Below are positions 55,900-64,000 of a stretch of 64,000 bases of DNA, piece after piece. Source of the DNA: Enorma massiliensis phI (lineage in GTDB: Bacteria > Actinomycetota > Coriobacteriia > Coriobacteriales > Coriobacteriaceae); contig NZ_HE978575.1 of the NCBI RefSeq assembly GCF_000311845.1, forward strand, positions 208,715 through 272,714, given 5' to 3'. The translations under genes were made by a program, and so were the position numbers. The notes beneath the pieces are model-generated. The model was not told the origin of the DNA. It was given only the letters and a program-made list of their open reading frames with translations, and did not search any database. Every line of letters begins with the position of its first letter. Position 1 is the stretch's first letter.

Positions 55900-56838
55900 C
55901 TACGCGAGCGTCTCGAGGACCTGCACTGGCCGTGCCCCATCGTTGCAAGCAGAGGCAACGAGGCCTTCAGGGTCATAATCCATGATGACGCAGTCGACGT
56001 CGTGTGGCTTGGCGAAGCGCAGGAACAACTGGCTCGCGCCGACCTTCGTCGCGTCCATGAGGATGATCTTGCTGCGTGCGTGGCGCATGAACTCGACCTT
56101 GGCGCGTGCGGTCTCCTCGTATTCGGCAAGGAAGCCAAAGCTCGGCTCGAAGCCATCCGCACCAAGAAAGACCTGGTCTACATAGACGTCGGCGAGGCTT
56201 GCCGCGAGAAATGAGCCGGTGTAGTGGCGCCAGGTGCGCGCAAGCTGCCCACCTGTCGAGATGATCGTTACCTGGGGCATGTGCTGCTCGGCAAACTCGA
56301 TGATGTGGCAGGAGTTCGTAACGATCGTAAGGTTCTGCTTCTCGGTCAGAGCCTTCACGAATTCCAGAGTCGTTGACCCCGAGCCCACAAGGATCATCTC
56401 GCCGTCGCGCACGCGCTCAGCAGCGGCTTGGGCTATGGCCTGTTTGGCGCGCACGTTCTTGTGGATGCGCTTCGAAACGACGGGAACGATGTATTCGCTC
56501 GCGGGCACCGCGCCTCCGTGGGTGCGCTTCAGGCGACCTTCGTCTTCAAGGTAGGCAAGGTCGTTGCGAATGGTCACTGCTGAAACCCCGCACCGCGCGC
56601 GAACGTCGGACACGCTCACCGATCCGTGGTCGCGGAGCATGCTGAGGATGAGCCCGCGCCGTTCGCTGGCAAGCATGTGACGGTCGGGGGCATCTGCCTG
56701 CGCGGCGGCCTGTTCGGATGTCGTCATCGCGGCGCTGGGAGCGGGAGCCTGCGCCGGTGCTGCGGTGGTTGCTGCGGCGTTCGCGGAGGCTCGCTCGGAT
56801 GCCGGCGCCGATGGGGTCGATGTCGTTTGGTCTGCCAT
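55900..56838 (-). CDS. DeoR-family sugar regulator with disordered N-terminal extension
   Basis: A 312-residue repressor. Residues 1-60 are Ala/Pro/Ser/Thr-rich and probably disordered, which is unusual for the family (about 250 residues). The helix-turn-helix follows (ERRGLILSMLRDHGSVSVSD, CGVSAVTIRNDLAYLEDEGR, KRTHGGAVP), then the sensor domain (ILVGSGSTTLEFVKALTEKQ, IVTNSCHIIEFAEQ, GADGFEPSFGFLAEYEETAR, LMDATKVGASQLFLRF). AAAGG precedes the ATG. A terminator separates it from fruK, so the two DeoR genes form their own unit; one of them may control fruAK. Confidence 0.87.
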   Translation of the reverse strand: MADQTTSTPSAPASERASANAAATTAAPAQAPAPSAAMTTSEQAAAQADAPDRHMLASERRGLILSMLRDHGSVSVSDVRARCGVSAVTIRNDLAYLEDEGRLKRTHGGAVPASEYIVPVVSKRIHKNVRAKQAIAQAAAERVRDGEMILVGSGSTTLEFVKALTEKQNLTIVTNSCHIIEFAEQHMPQVTIISTGGQLARTWRHYTGSFLAASLADVYVDQVFLGADGFEPSFGFLAEYEETARAKVEFMRHARSKIILMDATKVGASQLFLRFAKPHDVDCVIMDYDPEGLVASACNDGARPVQVLETLA

Positions 56839-56863
56839 GACGTGCCTTTCCAAATGTCGCTGC

Positions 56864-56909
56864 ATAAAAATGCGGCGCAACGAGATGATACCATCCCCTT
56901 GCGCCGCAT
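56864..56909 (-). terminator. Terminator after fruK
   Basis: Read leftwards, ATGCGGCGCAA and TTGCGCCGCAT form a perfect 11-bp stem (56899-56909 with 56870-56880), followed by TTTTT. Confidence 0.85.
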
Positions 56910-56964
56910 CTCGTCCGTGCGCCTCGGGGCGCGCGGTTGCGAATGCGCCTTTAGGTTTGCGCCT

Positions 56965-57885
56965 CTACGCGACCTGCTTGACGTGCACGGTCTTGGCAAG
57001 CTCGTCAACGCGGGCGAAGTCTCCCAGACCCGCGCACATGGTAACGTTGGCGCCGGTTGCCATGGCGCGCGTGAGCGCCGGCTCCACGGCTCCGCGGTCG
57101 GCGAGCCACAGCGACAGGAAGCTTGCGAGGGTGGCGTCTCCCGCGCAAGCCGTAGAGAGGATCGAGTCCTTCTTGGCGGCGCTTGCATGCCACACGTGCT
57201 CTCCGTTCGAGAAATACGCGCCGTCACCGCCAAGGGTGAGCAGCACGTTCTGCGCCCCGTGCTCGTGCAGGCGTCCGAGTGCGGCCACGGCATCGGCGCG
57301 AGACTCGATGGCCTCGCCGAAGATATCGGCAAGCTCGTCGTCGTTCGGCTTGATAAGCAGCGGCTTCTTCTCGATGAGCTCGCGCAGATGCGCATGCGAG
57401 ATGTCGAGCACGAACTCGGCGCCCTTCTCTCGCACAATGTCGATGACCTCGTCATAGAAGCTCGGGTCCATCTCGGGCGAGAGACTGCCCGACACGATGA
57501 GGCAGCTCATATCGTCGAGCCCGCGCAGCAGCTCGAGCAGCTCCTCCTGCTTGGTGCGCGGTACCGGGGCTCCGGCGTTCGGCATAACGAACTCGCCCTC
57601 CGGTGTGGAGAGGAACACGTTGATGCGCGTGATGCCATCGATCTCGATGGGTTTGACCGGGCAGATGCGTCCCGCCTCGCGAACGATGAACTCGCCGGAG
57701 AAGCCACCGAAGAAGCCCAGGATCGTCGAGTCGACGCCGTAGTGCTTCAACGTGAACGAGACGTTGAGGCCTTTGCCGTTGGGCGTGTAGACCGCGTCGC
57801 GCGTCCGATTGATGTGGTCGTGCGAGAGCGTGTCCGACGTGATGTTCATGTCGATGGCGGGGTTGGTGGTGAGCGTGTAAATCAT
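56965..57885 (-). CDS. fruK: 1-phosphofructokinase
   Basis: A 306-residue PfkB-family kinase that turns fructose-1-P, made by the fructose PTS, into fructose-1,6-bisphosphate. Seen: MIYTLTTNPAIDMNI, the PNGKGLNVSFTLKHYGVDS signature, SGSLSPEMDPSFYDEVI, LLIKPNDDELADIFGEA, LLTLGGDGAYF and ACAGDATLASFLSLW with the catalytic Asp. GxGD is written AGDA here, a mild variant. The start follows AAAGG. It is 72 bases after fruA in the same direction, so fruA-fruK is an operon. Tagatose-6-P kinase is the alternative, but position favours FruK. Confidence 0.88.
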   Translation of the reverse strand: MIYTLTTNPAIDMNITSDTLSHDHINRTRDAVYTPNGKGLNVSFTLKHYGVDSTILGFFGGFSGEFIVREAGRICPVKPIEIDGITRINVFLSTPEGEFVMPNAGAPVPRTKQEELLELLRGLDDMSCLIVSGSLSPEMDPSFYDEVIDIVREKGAEFVLDISHAHLRELIEKKPLLIKPNDDELADIFGEAIESRADAVAALGRLHEHGAQNVLLTLGGDGAYFSNGEHVWHASAAKKDSILSTACAGDATLASFLSLWLADRGAVEPALTRAMATGANVTMCAGLGDFARVDELAKTVHVKQVA

Positions 57886-57957
57886 GGAAGGCCTTTCTTG
57901 AGGGGAAGGGGAGCGAAGCACGCGGCTTCACTCCCCGATGATACCCCTTGCGAGCGT

Positions 57958-59979
57958 TTAGGCGTTCAAGCGGTCATTGATGAGCTTGGCGATGGTCGCC
58001 GCGTCATCGGTTCCCTTGACGGCGGAGCGGAACTCGTCGTCCATGAGTGCCTCGGCAACCTTGGAGAGCAGCTTGAGGTGCGTGGTGCCGGCCTCGATAT
58101 CGGGGATGAGGAGCGCGATCGCAACCTCGACGGGCTTCTGGTCGAGCGTCTCCCAGCCAGCGATGTCGGAGGTCTTGATGGCCATCACGGCGGCGTTGGT
58201 CACCGTGGTCGACTTGGCGTGCGGAATGGCGAAGTTGTCCGTCATGCCGGTGGTGCCCATGTTCTCACGGGCGATGAACGCGCTCATGAGCTCGTCGGCG
58301 TCCTGGGCGATGCCCTGCTCCACGGCCTTCTTCGAGACAAAGGTGAGGAGCTCGTCGCGGGAGGCGAAGGACTCGCCCACGAAGACCTGCTCGGGCTTCA
58401 CGAAGTCGGTGGTCTGCGGTGCCTGTGCGGCGGGTGCGGCCTTCACGGCAGCGGTCGCGGTGCCGGCGGTTTCGAGCACCGGCTGCTCGGCGGCCTTCTT
58501 GGCGTTCTTGTCGTAGTCGTACTTCTTGAACGCGGTGAAGAGCACGCCGCCCACCACGGTGCCGATGAGGATGGCGAGCACCCACAGCGGGCCGTTCTCG
58601 ACGACCGGAAGCACGAGGAAGCCGCCGTGCGGCGCGGGATCGTGAACGTTGAAGAAGATGGTCAGGATGGATGCGATGGAGGAGCCGATCATCATGATGG
58701 GCATGACCGGGATGATGTTCTTGGTCATGAACGGAATGGCGCCCTCGGTGATGTGGGTGCAGCCCAGGATGAGGTTGACGATACCTGCGTCGTGGTCTTC
58801 CTGGCTGAAGTACTTCTTGCCCACGATGACGGCGAAGGTGGTGATGAGCGGCGGAACGATGCACGCGGCGGAGACGGCGGCCATGAAGTTGGTGCCGAAG
58901 TTGTAGGTCTCGGTGCCCACGCCCGCTTCAAGGGCGGTACCCAGAAGCAGCGTGCCGGTGGTGTAAGCGGCCTTGTTGACCGGGCCACCCATGTCGAAGG
59001 CGCACATGCAGCCAATGGCGAGGCCCAGAACCACGGGGCCGGAGCTAGAGAGACCCTGCAAGAAGTCCATCATGCCCTGGTTGATGGCGGCCATGGGGCC
59101 GGAGATGCCGAGCATGACGAGGCCCACGATCGCAGTGGAGCACAGCGGATAGAGGAAGATCGCCTTGAGGCCGTTCAGGCTCTCGGGGATCTTGGAGAAG
59201 ACCTTCTCGAGCAGCACGATGGTGTAGCCGGAGAGGAAGCCGCCCACGATGCCGCCGAGGAAGCCGAAGCCCACGCCCGAGCCGCCGGCGTCGATGAGGC
59301 CGGTCTCGGCGTTCACGGGCAGGCCCTGGATGGCGATCATGCCGGCCACGAAGCCGGGGACGAGTGCCGGGCGCTTGCCGATGGATTCGGCGATGTATGC
59401 CGAGAGGACGGGCACCATGAGGTTCATGGCGATGCCGCCGATGATCTTCAGCATGGCGGCGAAGGAGTTGTAATCCGAGGCGGTGGAGTCGTAAGACGTG
59501 ATGCCCCACAGGAACGAGATGGCGGTGAGCACGCCGCCTGCGACCACGAAGACCAGCATGTGGCTGACGCCGTTCATGAGGTGCTTGTAGATCTGGTGGC
59601 CGATGGATTCCTTCTCTTCGAGATCATCGTCCTCTGCCACCGCGGCGACTGCGGAGGCGTCGCCTTTAGCGGCGAGCGCACGGTCGATGAGCTTGCCGGC
59701 CTCTTCGACCGAGAGCGCCTTGGAGACGCCCACGGAAACCATGGGCTTGCCAGCGAAGCGCTCAGCCTGAACGTCTTTGTCGGCGGCGACAACGACGGCG
59801 CGCGCCGAGGCGATTTCGCCGCGCGTGAGCTCGTTCTCGATGCCAACCTGGCCGTGGGTCTCGACCTTGATGGTGAGCCCGCGTTCGGCAGCTGCCTTCT
59901 CGAGCGCCTCCTTCGCCATGAAGGTATGCGCGATGCCCGTTGGGCAACCGGTGGCCGCGATGATGTCGTACTGTGCCAC
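57958..59979 (-). CDS. fruA: PTS fructose transporter IIBCA
   Basis: A 673-residue fused transporter that imports fructose as fructose-1-P. Order: IIB with phospho-Cys12 in IIAATGCPTGIAHTFMAKEA; IIC with about nine membrane helices (MLVFVVAGGVLTAISFLWGI, MGGPVNKAAYTTGTLLLG, GAIPFMTKNIIPVMPIMMIG); an Ala/Pro linker; and IIA with phospho-His587 in DNFAIPHAKSTTV. The start is GTG 59979 with AAAGGAGG upstream; upstream in-frame starts lack a site. A tandem CGAAAG operator-like sequence lies about 130 bases upstream. Tagatose or mannose could also be carried. Confidence 0.93.
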   Translation of the reverse strand: MAQYDIIAATGCPTGIAHTFMAKEALEKAAAERGLTIKVETHGQVGIENELTRGEIASARAVVVAADKDVQAERFAGKPMVSVGVSKALSVEEAGKLIDRALAAKGDASAVAAVAEDDDLEEKESIGHQIYKHLMNGVSHMLVFVVAGGVLTAISFLWGITSYDSTASDYNSFAAMLKIIGGIAMNLMVPVLSAYIAESIGKRPALVPGFVAGMIAIQGLPVNAETGLIDAGGSGVGFGFLGGIVGGFLSGYTIVLLEKVFSKIPESLNGLKAIFLYPLCSTAIVGLVMLGISGPMAAINQGMMDFLQGLSSSGPVVLGLAIGCMCAFDMGGPVNKAAYTTGTLLLGTALEAGVGTETYNFGTNFMAAVSAACIVPPLITTFAVIVGKKYFSQEDHDAGIVNLILGCTHITEGAIPFMTKNIIPVMPIMMIGSSIASILTIFFNVHDPAPHGGFLVLPVVENGPLWVLAILIGTVVGGVLFTAFKKYDYDKNAKKAAEQPVLETAGTATAAVKAAPAAQAPQTTDFVKPEQVFVGESFASRDELLTFVSKKAVEQGIAQDADELMSAFIARENMGTTGMTDNFAIPHAKSTTVTNAAVMAIKTSDIAGWETLDQKPVEVAIALLIPDIEAGTTHLKLLSKVAEALMDDEFRSAVKGTDDAATIAKLINDRLNA

Positions 59980-60109
59980 GCAGCCCTCCTTTCGAATTCT
60001 CGGCGCCTGAGCGCCGAACCCTATGGGAACACGATTTCGCACCGCAGCGCCGATTGCTTGGCCGGCTCACGGCTTAGACACGATGCGACTTCTTGCGGTA
60101 ATGGTATAC

Positions 60110-60129
60110 GAAAGATTTCGAAAGAATCT
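60110..60129. promoter_or_regulatory. Tandem operator-like repeat upstream of fruA
   Basis: CGAAAGATTT and CGAAAGAATC are adjacent 10-bp direct repeats. Next to them is GGTATA (TATACC, a -10-like box on the minus strand, 60104-60109). DeoR-type repressors often use such CGAAA repeats, and two DeoR genes lie downstream of fruK. Confidence 0.5.
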
Positions 60130-60231
60130 ATTGACCTGCAGAACTAATGCAAGTTTGTAGTTCACCGGTCAATTTGAACCGTTTATGCTTTCGATTTTGC
60201 CGAAATGATTAAAAACGTAAATACGCGTGGT

Positions 60232-60330
60232 GGCGCGCTGGACGGGGAGGGCGGCGCGCTGGCGGGAGAGCGGCGCGCAGGCCGGGGAGGGAGGTGTGGC
60301 TGGCCGGGACGAGCCGCGCGCCGACGGGGG
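60232..60330. repeat. GC-rich tandem repeat, 19-21 bp period
   Basis: GGCGCGC units start at 60232, 60253 and 60272 (GGCGCGCTGGACGGGGAGG, GGCGCGCTGGCGGGAGAGC, GGCGCGCAGGCCGGGGAGG); more decayed units run to about 60330. It lies in the 880-base gap between fruA and the aldolase gene, next to family C element 2. Confidence 0.65.
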
Positions 60331-60350
60331 AGGGCGGTGCGCTAGGGAGA

Positions 60351-60569
60351 TGCTGATTATCGGGTGTCGGAGGCATCCGTCCCGTCGAGGTTTCAACTTT
60401 TGGGCACTTCCCGACGCGGCAGGCGGGTAGAGGAAAGCGAGGGGAAGGGAAAGGCGCAGCTCAGGCGGCCGGCGCCCTCCCGGCCGCGGCGTGGATACCC
60501 TGGCCCTCCGCCCCGAAGTGCCCAAAAGCTGCAATCCCGATCGCCCCAAAGATAAAGTCAGCGTTTCCC
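60351..60569. repeat. Family C element, copy 2 (219 bp with inverted ends)
   Basis: Left landmarks: TGCTGATTAT, TTTCAACTTTTGGGCACTTC. Right landmarks: GAAGTGCCCAAAAGCTGCAA, TCAGCGTTTCCC. It is the reverse-complement relative of 48247-48464. Inside, CTTTTGGGCACTTC and GAAGTGCCCAAAAG form a perfect 14-bp inverted pair about 100 bases apart. From 60600 to 60810 the DNA turns A/T-rich with no recognised gene. Confidence 0.75.
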
Positions 60570-60811
60570 GAGAGCGAGCGGCGTCCGTCCGGCTGGGAAT
60601 ATCGGCAGGCGATTCTATGAATATGCAGATAGTGTGTTTCCTTTCAAGCTTAAAAGGAAAATAAAAGCAACAATAATGCTTTCCTTTATATGCAAAAAGC
60701 ATGTAGAGCTCGCAGTTACAGTCGTGTTGGTCAAGTCAGGCCTTGTGTTTATTTGCTCTTTTGGCCGAGCTCGCCCGAAGGATTCTGATTCTGCTCTTGC
60801 CTTGTGCTGCG

Positions 60812-60817
60812 TACAAT
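60812..60817 (+). promoter_or_regulatory. -10-like box before the aldolase gene
   Basis: TACAAT 43 bases upstream of the aldolase ATG, in a locally A/T-rich segment. No convincing -35 hexamer was found. Confidence 0.35.
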
Positions 60818-60859
60818 AAACGCAAGGTTTAGCTGCCTTTGGCAGGGAGAGGAGACACA

Positions 60860-61711
60860 ATGCTCGTTACCACTAAGGAGATGCTGCTCGACGCGCAGAA
60901 GAACCACTACGCTGTGGGTGCCTTCAATGTCGAGAACCTCGAGTTCGTGATGGCGGTCCTCGCCGCCGCGGAGGAGACCAAGTCTCCCGTTATCATGCAG
61001 ACCACCCCTGGTACCATCAAGACTGCCGGCCTCGACTACTTCTACGGCATGGTGGCCGCCGCTGCCGCCCGCACCGATGTGCCGGTGGCGCTGCACCTCG
61101 ACCATGGTGACGGCTACGACCGCTGCATGCAGGCCTTCCGCACCGGCTACACCTCCGTCATGATCGACGGCAGCCACGAGTCCTTCGAAGACAACATCGC
61201 CCTTACCGCGAGCGTTGCCCGCGCCGGTGCCGCCATGGGCGTGCCAGTTGAGGCTGAGCTCGGCAAAGTCGGCGGCAAGGAGGACGACGGTCCGGCGGTC
61301 GAGGGCGAGAACCCCTACACCGACCCCGAGGAGGCGCGCGAGTTCGTCGAGCGCACCGGCTGCACCTCGCTCGCTATTGGCGTGGGCACCGCGCACGGCG
61401 TCTACACCGAGACCCCACACATCGAGCAGGAGGTCGTGAAGGCCATCCGCGCTGCCGTGGATGTGCCGCTCGTGCTGCACGGCACCTCCGGTGTGCCCGA
61501 TGAGCAGGTGGCCGAGGCTGTGAAGAACGGCATCTGCAAGGTGAACTACGCCACCGAGCTGCGTCAGGCCTACACCAAGGGCTACATGGCCTTCATGGCC
61601 GAGAACCCCGGCGTGTTCGATCCGAAGAAGCCCGCCAAGCAGGGCATGGCCGAGATCACGAACATCGTGAAGGTCCGCATGGAGAACCTGGGCTCCGTGG
61701 GTCGCGCGTAA
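60860..61711 (+). CDS. Class II ketose-bisphosphate aldolase (fructose- or tagatose-bisphosphate)
   Basis: A 283-residue zinc aldolase. It splits fructose-1,6- or tagatose-1,6-bisphosphate to dihydroxyacetone-P and glyceraldehyde-3-P. Seen: YAVGAFNVENLEFVMAVLAA, the zinc and catalytic residues in ALHLDHGDGYDRC, AELGKVGGKEDD, GVGTAHGVYTETPHI with a zinc His, LHGTSGVPDEQVAEAVKNGI and KVNYATELRQAYTKGY. Length and motifs fit the GatY/KbaY/Fba class. No LacD (class I) is present, so this enzyme is the best candidate to finish the tagatose pathway as well as serving FruK. GAGAGGAG precedes the ATG. Confidence 0.9.
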   Translation: MLVTTKEMLLDAQKNHYAVGAFNVENLEFVMAVLAAAEETKSPVIMQTTPGTIKTAGLDYFYGMVAAAAARTDVPVALHLDHGDGYDRCMQAFRTGYTSVMIDGSHESFEDNIALTASVARAGAAMGVPVEAELGKVGGKEDDGPAVEGENPYTDPEEAREFVERTGCTSLAIGVGTAHGVYTETPHIEQEVVKAIRAAVDVPLVLHGTSGVPDEQVAEAVKNGICKVNYATELRQAYTKGYMAFMAENPGVFDPKKPAKQGMAEITNIVKVRMENLGSVGRA

Positions 61712-61737
61712 GCTCGAAGCCTTCCTAACTTCCGACG

Positions 61738-61820
61738 GTGGCGCCGGAGGTTCCACGCCGATGTCCTTGCGCTTCGCGCTGCGGATTACGGCTTGGGAAC
61801 CTTCGGCGCCACTTGCATTT
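61738..61820 (+). terminator. Large hairpin after the aldolase gene
   Basis: GTGGCGCCGGAGGTTCC (61738-61754) pairs with GGGAACCTTCGGCGCCAC (61795-61812) at 16 of 17 positions, around a 40-base loop, then TTGCATTT. Probable terminator with an unusually large loop. Confidence 0.55.
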
Positions 61821-61966
61821 AGAGGTTTCAAATAGGGGAGGGGAGTGCCGTGGTAACGGCTTCGTTGCAGCAACAGAACTGGAGTGGCAACGGGGTCGGC
61901 GCCGCAGCAGTAGCGCCACCCGAGCACCTTCTCGTACATCCATCCGCCCACACGCTATTGCATTTT

Positions 61967-62027
61967 CGGGCAGGAATTCGCCGAAAAGAGGGGTTATTAA
62001 TAGCTCAATTCAGCGATTTTCTGCCCG
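61967..62027. repeat. Family D hairpin repeat, copy 3
   Basis: CGGGCAGGAATTCGCCGAA pairs with TTCAGCGATTTTCTGCCCG (16 of 19), around a loop with GAGGGGTTATTAATAGCTC. The loop pattern GAGGGG-YTAT...CTC is shared with copy 2 at 54903-54963. Confidence 0.8.
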
Positions 62028-62066
62028 AAAACTTTTCCGTCTAGTGGGGGATAGCCTGGTTGGGGG

Positions 62067-62195
62067 TTCGCCCAGCTGAAAGACTTCGACCGGCTGGGTT
62101 CGCCCGGCTGGAAGACTTCGCCCAGCTGGATTCGCCCAGCTGGAAGGTTTCGCCCGGCTGGTCTTGTCCTGTTGGAGGGTTCCATCCAGCTGAGG
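62067..62195. repeat. Tandem repeat upstream of pyk, 14- and 18-bp units
   Basis: TTCGCCCAGCTGGAAGAC-type 18-bp units alternate with shorter 14-bp forms (TTCGCCCAGCTGGA) over about 130 bases, with CAGCTG/CGGCTG as the core. No gene is present. The 740-base gap 61712-62453 thus holds a hairpin, a family D copy, this tract and the pyk promoter region. Confidence 0.7.
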
Positions 62196-62453
62196 GGCTG
62201 TTCTTCCAGGGCACACGTGGCCCATGGGCGTCCAACGTAACCTTCGTGCAAGCAGCAGGCAAACATTTGGCAAGAACTTCGCAGGACCCGCGCCATGCTG
62301 GGGGGTTCTTGCTTTATGGTCTGAGGGATGCAGAAAATGCGCGCGTCGCGTCATATCATTTCGACGTGCGATTCTCTACTATATAGACAAATGGAACGGG
62401 CCAGCGCCGCGCCGCTCCGTAGGCTATGACGAACGGCTCAGATGGAGGAATTC

Positions 62454-63914
62454 ATGAACAAGCGCACCAAGATCGTATGCACCATGGGACCGGCGTGTGA
62501 CGACGAGAACATCCTTCGCGAGATGATTCTTTCGGGCATGAACGTCGCCCGCTTCAACTTCAGCCATGGCAGCCATGAAGAGCACCATGAGCGCATGGAG
62601 CGCGTGAAGCGCATCTCCCGCGAGCTCGACATCCCCGTGGGCATCCTGCTCGACACCAAGGGCCCCGAGATCCGCACCGGCTTCCTTGAAGGCCATGCCA
62701 AGGTCACGCTTGTTGCCGGCAGCCAGGTCACGGTGACTGCCGCCGAGACCTCCGAGGAGCTCCAGGGCACCGCCGAGCATTTCTACCTCGACCACCTCGA
62801 GCTGCCGCGCGAGGTGCACGAGGGCAGCACGATTCTCATCGACGACGGCCTCATCGGCCTCACCGTCGATAGCGTCGAGGGCCAAGATATCCTTTGCACC
62901 GTTCAGAACGGTGGCGAGCTTGGTGAGAAGAAGGGCGTGAACGTGCCCAACGCAAAGCTTTCGCTGCCGAGCATCACCGAGCAGGACCGTTCGGATATCC
63001 TCTTCGGCTTGGAGGAGGGCATCGACTTCATTGCTGCCTCCTTCATCCGCGACGCCGATGGCGTGCGCGAGATTCGCCATCTCTGCTGTGAGAACGGCGG
63101 CGAGCACGTGGACATCTTCCCCAAGATTGAGTGCGCGCTGGCGGTCTATCACTTCGACGAGATCCTCAAGGTGTCCGACGGCATCATGGTCGCCCGCGGC
63201 GACCTGGGCGTAGAGGTGGCGCCGGAGGTGTGCCCCACCATCCAGAAAGAGATCATCGCTAAGTGCAACGCGGCGAGCAAGCCGGTCATCACGGCCACGC
63301 AGATGCTCGATTCCATGATTCGCAACCCGCGCCCCACGCGCGCCGAGGTTACCGACGTTGCCAACGCAATCAACGACGGCACGGATGCGGTTATGCTGTC
63401 CGGCGAGTCCGCCGCTGGCAAGTACCCGCTCGAGGCCGTGCGGATGATGGCGAACATCGCGCTCACCACCGAGGCGACGATTCCCGAGCACAAGCCGTTC
63501 GATTTCGACCTTATCGATCCCGGCCGCAACCGCGTGAATGCCGCCGTGGGTCTTTCCGCGGTGACCACGGCGTTCAACGTGGGCGCCAAGGCCATTCTCA
63601 CCCCGACGAACTCTGGCCGCTCCGCGCGCCTCGTGTCCAATTTCCGCCCGGTGCTGCCCATCCAGGCGGCTACGCCCAACGAGTGGGCCATGCGCAAGAT
63701 GACCGTGTACTGGGGCGTTGAGCCCAAGCTTTCCGGCCACACCGTGGGGAGCATCGCGTACGTGGTGAACAACGCGATGGTCGAGGCTAAGGAGTCTGGC
63801 ATCGTGAACAAGGACGACCTCGTGGTCGTGACCGCCGGCGACCCCGCGATCCCCGTGATCGTGCCGGGCAGCCAGGTGTCCACCAACGTGGTCTACGTCG
63901 CGCAGGTGCTGTAG
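62454..63914 (+). CDS. pyk: Pyruvate kinase
   Basis: A 486-residue glycolytic enzyme making ATP and pyruvate from phosphoenolpyruvate. Seen: TKIVCTMGPA, MNVARFNFSHGSHEEH, LLDTKGPEIRTG with the substrate Arg/Lys, IFPKIECALAV holding the catalytic Lys and metal Glu (Cys replaces the common Asn after Glu), DGIMVARGDLGVEV, ITATQMLDSMIRNPRPTRAE, NAINDGTDAVMLSGESAAGK, and a C-terminal allosteric domain. The ATG at 62454 has GGAGG five bases upstream; the ATG at 62442 overlaps that site. It stands alone after a long repeat-rich gap. Confidence 0.95.
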   Translation: MNKRTKIVCTMGPACDDENILREMILSGMNVARFNFSHGSHEEHHERMERVKRISRELDIPVGILLDTKGPEIRTGFLEGHAKVTLVAGSQVTVTAAETSEELQGTAEHFYLDHLELPREVHEGSTILIDDGLIGLTVDSVEGQDILCTVQNGGELGEKKGVNVPNAKLSLPSITEQDRSDILFGLEEGIDFIAASFIRDADGVREIRHLCCENGGEHVDIFPKIECALAVYHFDEILKVSDGIMVARGDLGVEVAPEVCPTIQKEIIAKCNAASKPVITATQMLDSMIRNPRPTRAEVTDVANAINDGTDAVMLSGESAAGKYPLEAVRMMANIALTTEATIPEHKPFDFDLIDPGRNRVNAAVGLSAVTTAFNVGAKAILTPTNSGRSARLVSNFRPVLPIQAATPNEWAMRKMTVYWGVEPKLSGHTVGSIAYVVNNAMVEAKESGIVNKDDLVVVTAGDPAIPVIVPGSQVSTNVVYVAQVL

Positions 63915-64000
63915 CCGCGCGGGTGCTGTGGCTGGGAAGGCATGCGGACTGCCATAGTCGCTCCTGACGCAACAGATTGCAACAATATGCAAGACAGGGA

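Noticed and set aside
56626-60147. Open frame of more than 1,100 codons on the plus strand
   Set aside because: It is antisense to fruA, fruK and a DeoR gene, whose motifs are unmistakable. High GC third-position bias keeps the opposite frame open. No family motif is visible in its translation.

Overview
The window is 64 kb of GC-rich, gene-dense bacterial chromosome. Gene content and protein style point to an anaerobic gut actinobacterium of the class Coriobacteriia, most like Collinsella. The evidence is the archaeal-type TopA, Mn-dependent PpaC, type-Ic aspartate aminotransferase, a minimal TatA/TatC pair, and many PTS and mucin-sugar genes with GC-rich codons. The species call is inference; no ribosomal RNA is present. 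No prophage, transposase, plasmid gene or CRISPR array was seen.

Bases 1-33 kb are mostly housekeeping genes on the plus strand: the 3' end of pcrA, a ROK sugar kinase, ppaC, a Na+/Ca2+ exchanger, nhaA, an aminotransferase, a STAS protein, tatA-tatC, hypA-hypB, an XRE regulator with a membrane partner, and topA. They continue with a zinc-ribbon membrane protein, tmk-holB-ricT (a block also seen in Firmicutes), a ComF protein, an amino-acid-binding lipoprotein, hpf, a DegV protein, a dehydrogenase with a striking His/Cys tail, and an isocitrate-dehydrogenase-like gene. A tRNA-Thr(CGT) lies at 33.3 kb on the minus strand.

Bases 33.6-61.7 kb form a large galactose/galactosamine island. A minus-strand set galM, galK, galT handles free galactose (Leloir pathway; no galE is seen here). 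A plus-strand locus has a GH35 beta-galactosidase, a mannose-family PTS (IIB, IIC, IID, IIA), a GntR regulator, AgaS and NagA. It has the composition of the gnb/bgaC loci that import galacto-N-biose or N-acetylgalactosamine. Next come a DeoR regulator, lacG, a 5'-truncated lacE, and lacA, lacB and lacC. Two more DeoR regulators, fruA-fruK and a class II aldolase follow. Galactose-6-P (through LacAB) and galactosamine-6-P (through AgaS) would meet at tagatose-6-P, be phosphorylated by LacC, be split by the aldolase and enter glycolysis. Pyruvate kinase closes the window.

The main unexplained signal is in the intergenic DNA. Several families of short, palindromic or periodic repeats recur: (A) a 33-bp hairpin placed 3-4 bases after TAG stop codons at three loci; (B) arrays with an exact 30-bp period in which direct units converge on inverted units, at three loci, one of them encoding the end of tmk; (C) a 218/219-bp element with inverted ends, two copies; (D) a roughly 60-bp hairpin, three copies; (E) a CATTTTGGGACG-type palindrome, two loci; plus short 14-21-bp tandem repeats at three places. 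Coordinates and motif comparisons were done by eye.
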